Origin: Trichosphaerium sp. ATCC 40318
Taxonomy: Eukaryota > Discosea > Flabellinia > Trichosidae
Assembly: GCA_038496445.1 (NCBI GenBank)
Contig: JALMLS010000270.1
Coordinates: forward strand, 1-64,000
Reading direction: 5' to 3'
DNA: 64,000 bases
Shown: one piece after another, positions 49,121 through 60,289 of the stretch
Layout of the letters: each line of letters opens with the position of its first letter
How positions within the stretch are numbered: position 1 is the first letter of the stretch
Notes under the pieces: model-generated
What the model saw: the letters and a program-made list of their open reading frames with translations, nothing else
Told to the model about the DNA's origin: nothing
The model's database searches: none
Made by a program: the position numbers and the translations under genes

Positions 49121-49763
49121 ATGTGGTTGTCAGATCTGCCGCTTAGCATGGACGTGCGGCATATCACTAGCTTGAAAGAAGTCGGGAAAGAAGTTTCAGA
49201 ACCGATTGAAGTCTTCGCTTCGAGTTCAAAAGTCACAAAAAAAACCAAAAAAGTAGAATTTGAAGCTCGAGCCAAATTCTGCGTTTTTGGTTTTTTTTTT
49301 CTATCTTCTTTCGTTGTGCTCTAGCTCTCCATGCTTACAGATTTTAATATAGGCACTATGTGATATAGAGGTTGCTGAGAAAGAAGCACAGTTAGAGGCG
49401 CTTAGAAAGGAGAAAGACGCTCGAATAGCTGAACTTATCAAAGAGTTGCTTAAGCGTACAAATCAGCTTGATAATGCTTTAGATACTATAAATGAGCTAA
49501 AGGAACAACATAAAAGTAAAGTTGGAGCACTAGAGGTAACAATAAGAAACTTAACGAAAGAAAGAAATCAAAAGAGAAGTGCCGAGAAATTGCTTCAAAG
49601 AGATGTTAGAGCATTGAAGAGGCGTAAGAAGAGTGATGATAGGACTATAAAGGCTGTTTCTGAGAGTATAAACGTTATGAACTTTGGTGATGCTAGAACG
49701 ATTATTGATGAGTATGTTACGGAAAGAGATGTTGAAGATGAAGGTAGTGATACTGAGAAGTAA
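49121..49763 (+). CDS. Coiled-coil protein, unknown
   Basis: Two exons. The first starts at ATG 49121 (MWLSDLPLSMDVRHITSLKE; Met10 is an alternative start) and ends EFEARAKFC. The intron is about 85 bases with a GTTTTT donor and ATAG acceptor. The second exon opens ALCDIEVAEKEAQLEALRKE and is a near-continuous heptad coiled coil through ELLKRTNQLDNALDTINELK and EVTIRNLTKERNQKRSAEKL, then a basic patch RALKRRKKSDDR and an acidic tail ending EDEGSDTEK. The basic patch could be a nuclear signal. Family not recognised. Confidence 0.65.
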
Positions 49764-50019
49764 AACACAGAAAAAAAAGTTGTAAAAAATGAGTGTAAAT
49801 AAAAATTGTATTTGTAGGAGACTGTTTGCAAGTAAATTAAACATACGAGCAACATAGCTACTATAGAACTCAAAGGTTGCTTGCCATTCTACTTAGTAGT
49901 GATGAATCGGTAATGTCTGCATATTCAATTCCAGGCGTTTGAGATTGCCAGATACTGGCAAGCAACGATCACCTTCCCACCCAGAATGGCTTAACTCCAT
50001 GGTTGTATACTAAATAACC
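49764..50019. other. Intergenic
   Basis: 3' flank of the coiled-coil gene. Nothing recognisable. Confidence 0.4.
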
Positions 50020-50251
50020 CAGTATCCCCTTACCAAATTCAATCATACTCCTTTTGAGATTTTACCTTTAGCATTAAAAGACTTGATTGCAGAAATAGTA
50101 AAGCCATACAAGTTTGTATTGCATCACAAAGATCAGACTAAACTGTTTCATGTTTCTATTTACGAAAACTACAATGCAAGAAATTACTTTGTAATGGAAA
50201 AAATGACAGTGCATATGATACTTGTATGGCATGTATCAACGATTGTGTAGC
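50020..50251 (+). other. Exon-like open stretch, unknown
   Basis: After an AG at about 50022 an open frame reads YPLTKFNHTPFEILPLALKD, then LIAEIVKPYKFVLHH, and ends at a TAG near 50249-50251. It looks coding by composition, but no start codon or upstream exon is visible. It could be a gene fragment left by the duplication that brought in the Rab-like copy. Confidence 0.3.
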
Positions 50252-50483
50252 ATCATAAAATCCAAATATGTAGTAAGAAAAAAAGAAGAATCTCAAACAA
50301 GAAAACTGTTCTGTCCAAGCTTATAAACGTAAAGAAAATCATTCTCAAATTTTTTGTGTGTATTAAATAAGGTGATGGACGACAACTATGATACTAGGTC
50401 AAATTACAGTGAATCACAAGTGAGTCGGTGACATTCTTTGCTTCAGTCAGTTTTTCAAATAAAAAATACAAGGCTAACCGACA

Positions 50484-51521
50484 ATGCCAAAGGGAACTGC
50501 CATTACACCAAAATATAAAGAGAAAACTGTTATTACCAAAATAATACTATTGGGCGACTCTGGTATTTTACAATTCATTCGCCTTTACTTACTTTCAAAC
50601 AGGTCTACGAGTGGGTAAAACATCAATTATTAGAAGATACAACCAAAATACATTCTCAGATCATTACAGGTCGACTATTGGTGTCGATTTTGTACGAATT
50701 TTTACTCTTTTTATTGTTTGTTTTGTCGCCTTTTTATTCTGTTTACAAAAATTAATAATTTAAAAACGGAAGTTCTTGCTACTTTTAACTGCAAAGCACC
50801 GTCGTATTAGTGTAATCTTACCATTACTCAACATGTTTAAGGAGGGCAAACGTACTCAAGGGAAACTGATCAAGGATATCCAATTACAAATATGGGAGTA
50901 CGTATCACGTCTTTCACTAAAAACGCGTGCTTTTGCACGTGACAGAAAACAAACGAAAATATTTTGTGACTTATTCTTAGCACTTCTGGAAGGGAGGTTG
51001 GTTTATCGGGTATGGGTAAGCACAAGACCTCCCAATAAATGTTTAACCTAAAATTTAGCTCGTGTTTATATTAAAGGAAGTCACGTAGCATTTGTGGTGT
51101 TCGATGTAACAAAAAGATACACTTTTGAAAGAGTGGCAGCATATGAAAAGGTGATGGAGCTCACCAAAGATCAGCAATGTTGTATTGCCATTGTTGGCAA
51201 TAAAATAGATTTAAAAGATAAACGAGAGGTATCAACAAAAGAAGGACGTGAGTTGGCAGACTTTTGGGGTGCTTCATACTTTGAAGTCAGTGCAAAAGAA
51301 GTACGAGTAAAACAACAACTTTTTTGTTCTCAGTTCTGATCACTTTTTAGGGCACTGGCGTATTTGAGATGTTTGATGAAATGATAAGCCGTGCTGAAGA
51401 ATTACATGTAAAAGCAGGACGTCATTTAGAAGAGTCTCCTACTGAGAAAGTTATTGTACCTCCAGAAAACCACACTTCATTCTTCTCAAGAATACAATCT
51501 TGGTTTACAGTACAAAAATAA
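50484..51521 (+). CDS. Atypical Rab-like small GTPase, copy 2
   Basis: Paralogue of 30464-31452. The match extends through exons, several introns and some 40 bases of 5' flank, so it arose by DNA duplication. It has the same P-loop insertion (GDSGLRVGKT) and TIGVDF. Switch II has drifted further to WDTSGREVG, losing both the Ala and the catalytic Gln of DTAGQE. GNKIDL and VSAKE are kept. The third exon differs (EGKRTQGKLIKDIQ). The C-terminus ends IQSWFTVQK, again with no cysteine for prenylation. Most differences between copies are in the switch-flanking exons, while the G4-G5 half is nearly identical, which may reflect selection or gene conversion. Confidence 0.82.
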
Positions 51522-51563
51522 AACCTCCTTTGCTTCAATATATCATGCATCCCGTTAGTAACT

Positions 51564-51728
51564 TACAACTTGTAAGATTGATCGAATGTACACCACTCAA
51601 TACTGTGCCACCAGAGTCTGTCACTGCTGTATTCCTCACATCAATGGTATGTACGTTTCAATGCTGAAACACCTATATCTGTAACGTGGGTGTAACTCAA
51701 ATCAATGGTATGAACACCTGATAGAGGT
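51564..51728 (-). pseudogene. Relic of F-box/LRR gene, reverse orientation
   Basis: The complement reads PLSGVHTIDLSYTHVTDIGV, SALKRT, then after a frame change HTIDVRNTAVTDSGG and VLSGVHSINLTSCK. These are two to three 22-residue repeats of the same type as 11638-13104. There is no start, F-box or stop context. Confidence 0.75.
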
Positions 51729-51867
51729 TCAAAGATTGGCTGAAAATGCTTTTTGTAATTTTTTCTTAATTTATGGTCAAATCACGTGATTAAAAAAGCC
51801 AAGAATTAGTCAGTGGTAACAAGTTGTAAAGGCATCAAAGGTTCATGTATGACGAGTCTATCGGGAG

Positions 51868-52013
51868 CACATACCATACAGTTATCAGATACGAACTCAA
51901 TGCATGATTGGTTGGTACCGCTTTCTAAGGTCAAAGTTTTAACTTATGGGGATGTAAAAAAATAACAGACAAAGGCCTCGAATCGGTTGCTAATGTACAT
52001 GGAACAAAACGTT
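51868..52013 (+). pseudogene. Relic of F-box/LRR gene, forward orientation
   Basis: The forward strand reads AHTIQLSDT and, in another frame, KKITDKGLESVANVHGTK. This is again the GVHTI/ITDxGL repeat. It lies about 140 bases from the oppositely oriented relic, giving a small inverted pair. Confidence 0.6.
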
Positions 52014-52161
52014 AGTCTGTCGGCTAAACAATGTGCCAGTACGTTTGTTTAAATCAATATGTAACTTCTTTGCTAAGTAAAGGGTGCTTAAGTCAAATAC
52101 AATCAGTCATTTGTAGCTTATTTCTTTTTACAAAACTGTTTTTTCTAATGTTGTTATGTAG

Positions 52162-52313
52162 CTATTGCAAGAGCGGCATGCAAAGACACTCAATGTGAGG
52201 TTGCCAGAAAATGCGCCAAGTACTGCCATGAAGATAAAGCGGTTTTTGAAAAAGCTACAAATACCACAATGTGGTCAGCGGAGTTTAGGAAACTTCAACA
52301 AAAGTTGGCATAA
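52162..52313 (+). other. Orphan exon, cysteine-containing
   Basis: After a good acceptor (TTATGTAG) the frame reads AIARAACKDTQCEVARKCAK, YCHEDKAVFEKATN and ends KLQQKLA with a TAA at 52311-52313. It is clearly coding in composition, but no first exon is identifiable upstream. It may be the last exon of a truncated gene. Confidence 0.35.
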
Positions 52314-53006
52314 ATTAGCCACTCAATGGATGTTTCGTAACATGTTCAATAAAAGAAAATGCATCAAACAATATTATATTTGCCTCTGGTAGGCACAATG
52401 GTTAAATACATTTTGATGAGTTTGCTAACTGTCACTTTGTATTTGGTAATTGACCTGGATTGGGATAATTTTCTCAATTTTCAGTAGTTTGTGTCATCTT
52501 TACCTTATGTGAGGCAGTTTACTGAACGTCACGGAAGTATAAAAAGTAATTTAATAAAATGAGTCAAATGAAAAGCGATTTGGCTTAAACAAGGACAACA
52601 ACAATGAGCACAAATTACAGCAACAGATATCACCAACAAGCACGCATCCACCTAACCAGTTACACCCCGCATACACCTTTAAAAGTGTAGTGTCTCCAAA
52701 ATTACTTTAGTAATGAGCTTCTGGGGCGTTTACGCACTAGGCGAAGTTGTCTTTGTAGGCACAAAATGACAGAAAAACTCGCACAATTTTCAACTTTTTA
52801 AGTCAAAACGGTACTTTTACGCGCATGGCAACAATAGTGTTTACTTCTCAACAATACAGAATGTTGATAATTGTAACCATGTTTAATTGTCAAAGTCATA
52901 CGAATTAAAAAAAAACAGTGCGGGTAAATTCGTTTCCGACTTTGGTTTTTTTTTTTGTTTTTTTCGAGTTTTCATTTTTTTGTAAACAATTGCGCTTAAA
53001 ACAACT
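52314..53006. other. Intergenic, ERG2 upstream region
   Basis: No gene seen. T-rich just before the ERG2 start. Confidence 0.5.
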
Positions 53007-54061
53007 ATGGGTTATCTTTTTGATCAGAAGTTCTTACATTCGCTTGCTAAAAAAGCTGTTGAACGCTATGGAGAGAACATGGAGCAGATCGTTGCGTACA
53101 TTGTTACCGAGCTCAATAAGAAATATCCGGGCCACATAAACAACAACCAAGGTAAGTGCGCTTTAGAATGAAGCATTTTTACGCGTTTGTACTGGTATTC
53201 TACAGACTACATCTTACTTTGCCAACCGTACTTTGGGTGATCATTTAAGACCGTTTTGGGCTTTTTCACATTGTTTTTGTGGCTGTTTCGCAAATATTTT
53301 TCTAGAGTGGATATTTAATAACGCCGGTGGCGCAATGGGTTCTATGTATGTGATTCACGCATCTTTGACAGAGTATCTTATCATTTTTGGAACAACCTGT
53401 GGTACAGAAGGACGTAAGTTGCTTTTTCACCTCATAACGCGTCAAAATACGCATAACTAAAGCTTCTACATAGATACTGGACGGTTCCCGTTTACTGACG
53501 ATTATTTTATGATTCTCAAAGGCGAACAATGGGCTCACTCAGCAGTACGTAATAGATCTAAACTTACAGAGTTTCAACCATTTCGACCAAAACAGCCGAA
53601 AAATAAGAAGCTTACGCGATTATGACGCTATCTCGACTTCTCGTCGTTTGTACGAATCTAAACACTTACTACAGGGAAAGTTCGAACGTGAAGTATACAA
53701 ACCAGGCGATTGTCATCATTTAAAACGTGGTGTATCTAAGGTAGAACCTTTTTTTGTAAAAACGTTTCTGTACTGACTTATCTGCTAGCAATATAAAATG
53801 CCAGACACTGGATGCTTTGCACTAGAGTACGCTCGCGGTAATATCCTGTCTATGATGCCTTTTGGTACGATAGACGACGCGGAAATCGGAGATTTCACTT
53901 TTTTTCAGATTTTTTTTTCGTTTTTTTTTCTTTCAGTTTATTGACCACTTACAGGTATGGCTGATGCTCTATTTGGTACCCTTGATTACTGGTCATTTTG
54001 GCAAACTGCTAGAACGTATGTTAGCTTGACAACAAAAGAATTATTGCAATGCAAAGTATGA
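53007..54061 (+). CDS. ERG2: C-8 sterol isomerase (ERG2 / sigma-1 receptor family)
   Basis: ER membrane enzyme that moves the sterol double bond from C8 to C7 in ergosterol-type synthesis. The start at 53007 gives [20 protein letters not shown], then [13 protein letters not shown]. The core is [56 protein letters not shown] with the conserved Asp, [20 protein letters not shown] with the conserved His pair, [18 protein letters not shown] and the C-terminal [10 protein letters not shown]. The stop is at 54059-54061. About six introns. The length and motif order are those of a full ERG2 protein. The sequence favours a fungal-type enzyme over a sigma receptor, but the two cannot be separated firmly by eye. 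Confidence 0.92.
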
Positions 54062-54442
54062 GAAAGAAAACAAGCGAAATCTCACGTGAAGACACATTTT
54101 TTTTCGATACAAACAACCTTGAACCAATCAACTGATTTTTGTTAATAAACCCTTTACCTCAAATATAAAATTGCTTTGGTGTATACACTGAAAGTGTAAG
54201 GGTTTTGACGTTTGTACAATGTGAGGATATAGTAACAAACTGATTTTTCTTATGCACGCTCTCAACCGAATAGAATCGCTTCTTTCGAAAGAACGTTTCT
54301 AAAAAAATATTATAGAACATAACGGAGAGATAATCTCAAAAGAAATTTTCATGCTAGAACGGTTAGGGTTGTCAGACGTTAAAAAGCAACTATCTCTTTC
54401 AAACACTGTAAATTGCAAATCTATTTGTTTTTTCAGTCATCC
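54062..54442. other. Intergenic, convergent 3' ends
   Basis: No gene. It contains one TCACGTGA (54082-54089), just past the ERG2 stop. The forward ORF at 54351-54686 overlaps the secreted protein's last exons and is a shadow. Confidence 0.5.
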
Positions 54443-55942
54443 TCAAGGTACAGCGGCCATGAAAGGTATGCATTGTCCTATACGACGGAGGCATGTTATC
54501 TCTACAACAGGCGGACATGTTTCATCTTCACAATCGACAACATCAAAATCAGCAGGGTCTGCACGAGAACAGCAACTACAAAATAAATCAGAAAAAATGA
54601 GTCGAAACAAAAAAATTGTCGATAGACCTGTCAGTATCGCCGAAACCATTTATTCGTCCATTAGTTATACCCATATTCTGTGTTAGGCTTTCAACAAGAA
54701 TTCTATCATCTCCTCCAGCACCATGAACAGCATTCGCAATTGTTGAGAATGGTTCTAAAGTGAAAGTAAAATCCTGTGAACAATCGTAATGTTATTTCGT
54801 ACGTATTGTCACTTCTTCTGCAATCATTACATCATCACCAGAACCGCCAAATAAATTCGTCATCAAAGAGCACCTGACATACATAATATCATCATCACCA
54901 CTACCTGAAAACAGTTAAAAAGAGTTTAGTTAAAGTAACGTCTTTACCTGAAATTGTGAGTACAGAACTGGTTTTAACATCAACGCAATCATCACCAGCT
55001 CCCGCATTAATATTTCCTGCAAATGTTGGAATGTCACCATAAGGACCAAGTTTAATACAATCGATGCCATCTTGTCCAAAGATATCCGACCTATCACATT
55101 ACATTTTGAGGCTATTGAGTATTATCATCCGTACCGTTCAGACATCCCCCCTCGCTTGGACATTTCTTGCAAATTACTTCCCTCTATTATAATATCATCA
55201 TCACCTGACGATGCCCTAATGGTTGATGCAGTCGATTGAGTCACTCTTACACAATCATCATCATTTCCTAACCAAGTCAAAATTAAATAGTTTATGTCTA
55301 CGGTGTACCTGCATTTATTAGTCCTAACACTGTCGCCTCGTCCTGTATAAGAATACAATCGTTTCCTCCTCTGGCAGTGACACTACCTACGGCTGCCGCT
55401 GAACCTCTCACAAGGATGCAATCATTGTTGTTCGTTCCAAGAATATTATTGGATATTACAGATTCTACAATCACGCAATTACCAATATCGTCCATCAGCA
55501 CTAGGAAAATTGTTAGTAAGCGTACGAATGAGTTCTTGGTAAATTATACACGTGATTAAACACGTGATAACAAAAAGGAAAAAAACCGAAGGAGCAAATT
55601 GGGGCAATAGATCAAAAACACACATAGGTTTTGGTGCTAGCATGAATTCGTTTATGCTACTGTAGATGAAATAAAAATAAAAGAAAAAAAAAACCCTAAA
55701 ATTCCACCACACAAGCGCTAAGTATAACTCACCGTCGCCATCACCGTTTGCGGTTACAGTCATACAACTATTTTCAAAATCGCAAGTACTACAAGCCATA
55801 CAATCGCAATCACATCCAGCCGCTTCAGGCAAAGGTGGTTGAGCGTGGTACATGCTTAGAACTAACAATAGAGGTTAGGTTATCATTATTTTTGAAAAAA
55901 ATTCGTATAGATACAGATTGTAATCCACAGAATACAAATCAT
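54443..55942 (-). CDS. Secreted glycine/aspartate-rich repeat protein (RTX-like)
   Basis: The start at 55940-55942 reads MICILWITI and joins across a short intron to FLSMYHAQPPLPEAAGCDCD, giving a signal peptide followed by a Cys-rich stretch. Successive exons carry repeats of G-x-G-D-D-x-I/V followed by a short beta strand: NDCILVRG, RGGNDCILIQDE, NDDDCVRVTQ, SGDDDIIIEG, AGAGDDCVDVKTSS, GSGDDDIMYVR and GGSGDDVMIAEE. They resemble calcium-binding beta-roll (haemolysin-type) repeats of bacterial secreted proteins. The last exon is SRADPADFDVVDCEDETCPP with paired cysteines. Exon breaks fall between repeats. A secreted calcium-binding or surface role is inferred. No catalytic or toxin domain is visible. 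Confidence 0.65.
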
Positions 55943-56189
55943 GTTTGTTGTCCTTATCATTTGCTTCAGCTGTTGTATTAGTTATATTTCTCTTTGTGGT
56001 TTAAAATCTCGGATTGACTACTGATTGTGAATCTACGAGCCGGAGTTTTTGAAGGTGGCCTATAAATAAAAAGTCATGTGAAAAAGAGAAGGAATGTTAC
56101 GCTTTTTTGTTGTTATCAAGAGATACATAGATACGATGACTTACACATGTAAATAGTTACCGCCATAATGTTGTGCATAGAGATATAGC
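55943..56189. other. Upstream region of the GD-rich secreted gene
   Basis: No gene seen. It should hold the promoter of the reverse-strand secreted protein. Confidence 0.4.
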
Positions 56190-56477
56190 TTGAGATGTAG
56201 TCTACGCCATTTAGTATATTGTTCATTAGTCTCTTTGAAGGTAAACACTTGTAGACTATTGTCTGTTAGGTTTAAAGACCTCTGTGCTTATTTAGGCTAC
56301 ATGAGCGGTTACAATCTCGTGAATGATCTCATGAACTATCTCATGGTAGCAGAAGGTCGCGGCGTGATATTGACGATAAAGGTTGAGAGTAAACGCGTGA
56401 ATGTGAGCAATCTGTTACACTTTAAACACTTTGATACTACCAACAATTTGTACATCGATACTGGGCTCGAGAGTTAA
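56190..56477 (+). CDS. Possible small protein, unknown
   Basis: The part after an AG acceptor near 56295 reads MSGYNLVNDLMNYLMVAEGR, then VILTIKVESKRVNVSNLLHF, ending TGLES and a TAA. The composition is protein-like, but no upstream exon is certain and no family is recognised. Confidence 0.3.
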   Translation: MRCSLRHLVYCSLVSLKVNTCRLLSVRFKDLCAYLGYMSGYNLVNDLMNYLMVAEGRGVILTIKVESKRVNVSNLLHFKHFDTTNNLYIDTGLES

Positions 56478-56489
56478 TTGATACTAGTA

Positions 56490-56990
56490 GTCCTTAAGTC
56501 ATTCTCAAGGTACAGCGACAACTAAGTATACATTCGCATGTACGACAGGAAGCATGTTAAAACTATAACAGGTGGACATGTTTCATCTTCACAGTCGACA
56601 ACATAAACTACAAAGTAAATCAGAATTAATCAAAACAAAAAATTGTCAATATTGTCTGTCTCATTCAAGTTTACTATTATTTTCTAGAAAGAGAGCGTAG
56701 CACTTTTAGCAGATCTAGCAAGAATTAACAGTTCTTTCAAAAGGTGTAGATCTATCACAATGTGAACCATTTGCGTGATAATGCTGTCCTTCATAGTGGG
56801 GTTTTTTGATAAAAATCAGTCTGTCTCAAAACTTGCATACCAATAGACCTTAGTATCGCTACCAGTTATTAGCGCATTATTTATACCCATATTCTGAGTG
56901 TGCTTTCAACAATAATTCTATCAGCACCGTCATTACCATTGACAACATTTTGAAGTCGTTGAGTCAGGTTCTACAATAAATATAAACGGC
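56490..56990 (-). pseudogene. Decayed partial copy of the GD-rich secreted gene 3' end
   Basis: Two blocks match the last exons of 54443-55942. 56490-56610 corresponds to 54430-54545 (VDCEDETCPP coding block), and about 56850-56990 corresponds to 54620-54745. They are separated by roughly 230 bases of unrelated sequence and contain stops and indels. It is a tandem duplicate that has lost function. Confidence 0.75.
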
Positions 56991-57386
56991 ATAATTGTTT
57001 GAAAACTTATTCTTGTTCAAGATACTTAGCTCGCTAAAACGCGCTTGCTGGTGTTTCACCGTCATTACAACGATACAGTATGGTTCAATATAATATTGTA
57101 TGGCAACCAAAAAAGAATCCTACGGCTGCCTCCCGTCTTATTAAACGTGCCAAAAAAAAACAAAAAAAAGAATTCCGTTTCACTATTTAAACGGTTTGTG
57201 ACCTATTCAATCGTGTGGAGCACGTAACTGGCATCACATCGTTATACAAGATGCAAAAAAGTGGTACATAGAAGCTGTTTCGATAAAGGCGCGTTCAAAT
57301 ACGTGAACATGAAGACAGGTTCATTGCCATCAAGGCAAAAAAAAATAATACAAAAACATTCGACAAGCGCAAATTTATACTTCCAT
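56991..57386. other. Intergenic
   Basis: No gene. The 60-codon ORF at 57045 lacks support. Confidence 0.5.
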
Positions 57387-60289
57387 TTAATACATTATTT
57401 GTGAGGAATGCTTTAATAAAAACTGTAAACAAGTTGCAGCTGAACCAACAGCCTAGTGAGAAGAAAGTAAGAAGAAAGTTTATAACAATAAGAAAAAAAA
57501 AAGAAAAAAAAAGTTAGGTACCTTTGTGAAGTTTATTGGATCATCCTTTATCTTCGATGATATCATCAAAGATGGTGCAATACTAATAGATATTGCATTA
57601 AAATCCATTCTATTAACAGCCTTATGAGACTCCAACAATAGAAAGAATTTCATCAAGTTTTTCCAAGCATCTTTGTTCTCATACGGCATTGAATTATACT
57701 CCTTCTTAAAAGCTGCTATATTAGCTGCGTCACTTCCACCTTTAAAATCTACAAAATAAAATAGTTAGTACTGTGGGTAGCCTGCGTAGTTACTACAGAA
57801 ATATAATCTGTAGGTAGTGATGCAGTTTTTAAAACCCTGTCACGGTTTCTGCACTTACTTAGTGAACAGAGAGTCTTGAAACTTGATTCAGGCCATAACG
57901 AATCTGGTAGGTTTACTAAGTATAGTTTTAAAAGACCAGCTATTGTATATGCATCTTCTCCTTCATAATCAATATTTTTACCTACGAGGAAACATATCAG
58001 TTTTGTTTTCTAATATACTTTTCCGTGCCATCATCAATGAGCTCTTTGAGCATTATTATCCTCCCCTTAGCACCTGGTATACGTATCATACCCTCCAATC
58101 GTACACCGTTCTTTATTAATGCGTTACAACATCCCTGAACAGAAAACATGAGATCAGTGTAACAGTCAACCCAGAAGTACTTATGCTTATGGTTTTAATC
58201 CTACGAAACCGTACCTCTATAATGTGAGGAACACCATCATCTATAGACCTCTTTACGCTAGCTTTGAGCTTTTTTTTGAAATGAAACTGTGATTTTACTG
58301 TATTGTCACTACATAGACCAAACGTAAAAGCAATTGTGCCACTAACTTTTAATGAATTTTTTCTCCCATATTTTTTATCCGGTGATAATTTGTATTTACG
58401 CTCAATACATGACTGCCCTGAACAAGGTGTTTGTGCTAATAACTCCCTACATTATAAAAATTAGCTCAAAGACTTTTTTCACAATCCCACTGTGTACAAC
58501 AAACAATATAATTCCACTTTCATATCAAAAAACAACAAAAAACGTACTCTACTGTAAATGATACAGCCCCTTCAAAATCATCTCTACTAACCCTATCATG
58601 ATCCCATACAGATACTGTAATAACGCTATCTCTACTAACATTTCTATTGACAGATAATGAGCTTATTGAACATTGTTTAAATAGCATGGACGTACGCTAC
58701 CCACTGCAAACAAGGCCAATTAGGATTAAGTGTTTTCCAACGTATCTTTGTTTGCTTTTTAAATTTTCCAACAGAGAATTTACAATAAGGGTCTGACAAA
58801 CCATCTTCGAGGTTAAGTTAACAGTAACCTTAAATACAAAAAAAAAAGGGCAGAAAAATAACAGCGCAAGCGACGTACTTGCATCCTTTGGATAAAGGTT
58901 ACGACAACAAATATCATGGACAGTTATATACCCCTTCCATTTCTGCACATCAAGTACACCACGTGACAGAATAGGTGCCCATAGTATTGGTTTCATTAAC
59001 GCGTATCTCATGAATAACACTATATGCAAAAATAAAAGTTACAACTTTTTATGTGAGTTATCATGTGCGTTTGTACCTGGTTGATCCGTCGCTGATACAC
59101 GTATTTCATTGTACATGTCGTTATTTACACTTAATATACTCCCTGTATACACCATAATAGGTAGGATATTGCCAAACGTCTTTCTGACATGCTACAAGGA
59201 AATTTAATACACATAGTGCTAAGAAAAAATAACATTTTCTGCCATACCTTAACGAATACTAGATGAGCATCGTCATCCATTAGCTGTTTTCTGTTAGTCG
59301 CTAAGCGACAAAATGGGTTGCTTTCGAGCGTAGTTTTATTAAGTGCAAGGTATGCTACAAGTTGATGCCAATCTACAAAAGTATAAACCTTAACGCCGTG
59401 TGTTTCAAACAAGGAAATAAGCGTTCTACAAAAAAGAATAATAAGTCTACAAAAACACAAAAACGCATACGAGCTATGTATTTACACACTCTCGAAAGAG
59501 TACATTCAAAACAACACTGTTTTAAAAAAACGTAGACGCACGCATTTTCAGTAGAAGTCGGATTAGGCTCAACCCACAATAGTGTTGAATGAGAAAAAAA
59601 GCGAGTAAATCGCAAATCATCTCTCTTTTGCTCCTCGTACATGTCGTTTGCTTTTTGCGTAAGATCGATCAAACGTTTAAATCCGGTGCTGAGCGTTGCA
59701 TCGCATGTGGGAGCATAGACTAACGTTGTAACCGAGCTCATGTTGTTTTTCGCAAGTAAACTTTGAGAATCAGTAATGAAAGTCTGCTGGGAAGCCTCTG
59801 AAGCTGTGCCATCCGTTGAGACTAGTACTCGAATACGTCCTCTGTCCAGAGAAGCCAACCTTGTACGATAATTTAGTAAAGCAACACCTGATAGACATCT
59901 ACAAAAATGATACTGACGCTACGTACACTCAGATAACGCAAAGGCCGTGATCAGAGAATAGTGCGCGGTATTTTTAATTATTGACATCAAAAGCAATCAT
60001 TTACGCGCACTCACTTCGGTAGTATAGTCGTTAGACTATGTATGCTTTGTATTTCCACAACTGAAACGGATAGCTTGTTTTCAACTATGTGACCCATTAA
60101 AGGCTTGATAATATCGCTAGAATGCCCCTGCGATATTGCGATGGACAATAACTGTTCCTCATCTTGTTTTAGTTTCTCAACAACGCTATCTAAATACAAG
60201 TTACTAACGGGGACGCTATATCAAAAATACGTACCAATATCTGCGTCTTCTTGCGAATAGCTATGCATTTTTTGTAGACGACCTGCCAT
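57387..60289 (-). CDS. C2-RhoGAP protein
   Basis: Likely inactivates Rho-family GTPases at membranes. The start at 60287-60289 (MAGRLQKMHSYSQEDADI); the first splice is unclear. An N-terminal helical part has LYLDSVVEKLKQDEEQLLSI and HGVKVYTFVDWHQLVAYL. A C2 domain follows: EDGLSDPYCKFSVGKFKKQT with calcium-site Asp, KIRWKTLNPNWP and VWDHDRVSRDDFEGAVSF. The RhoGAP domain contains GVRLEGMIRIPGAKGRI with the arginine finger (G-x-x-R-x-x-G), TIAGLLKLYLVNLPDSLWPE, AWKNLMKFFLLLESHKAVNR and AISISIAPSLM, and ends AVGSAATCLQFLLKHSSQIM. The stop is at 57387-57389. About ten introns. Domain order resembles amoebal and fungal GAPs. Confidence 0.8.

Noticed and set aside
49100-49125. GGTTCGATG resembling a tRNA T-loop
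   Set aside because: No matching acceptor stem, anticodon stem or A box could be found around it.
54351-54686. Forward 111-codon ORF next to ERG2
   Set aside because: It overlaps, antisense, the last exons of the GD-rich secreted gene, which have clear motifs and splice sites. The forward frame has no family resemblance.
55479-55868. Single 129-codon reverse ORF as a separate gene
   Set aside because: Its first part is exon 2 of the GD-rich secreted gene, and the remainder reads through an intron beginning GTGAG.
60200-60289. Ultra-short (15-20 base) intron at the 5' end of the C2-RhoGAP gene
   Set aside because: Needed only to join the chosen ATG to the next exon. Other introns here are 40 bases or longer, so a wrong first exon is more likely.
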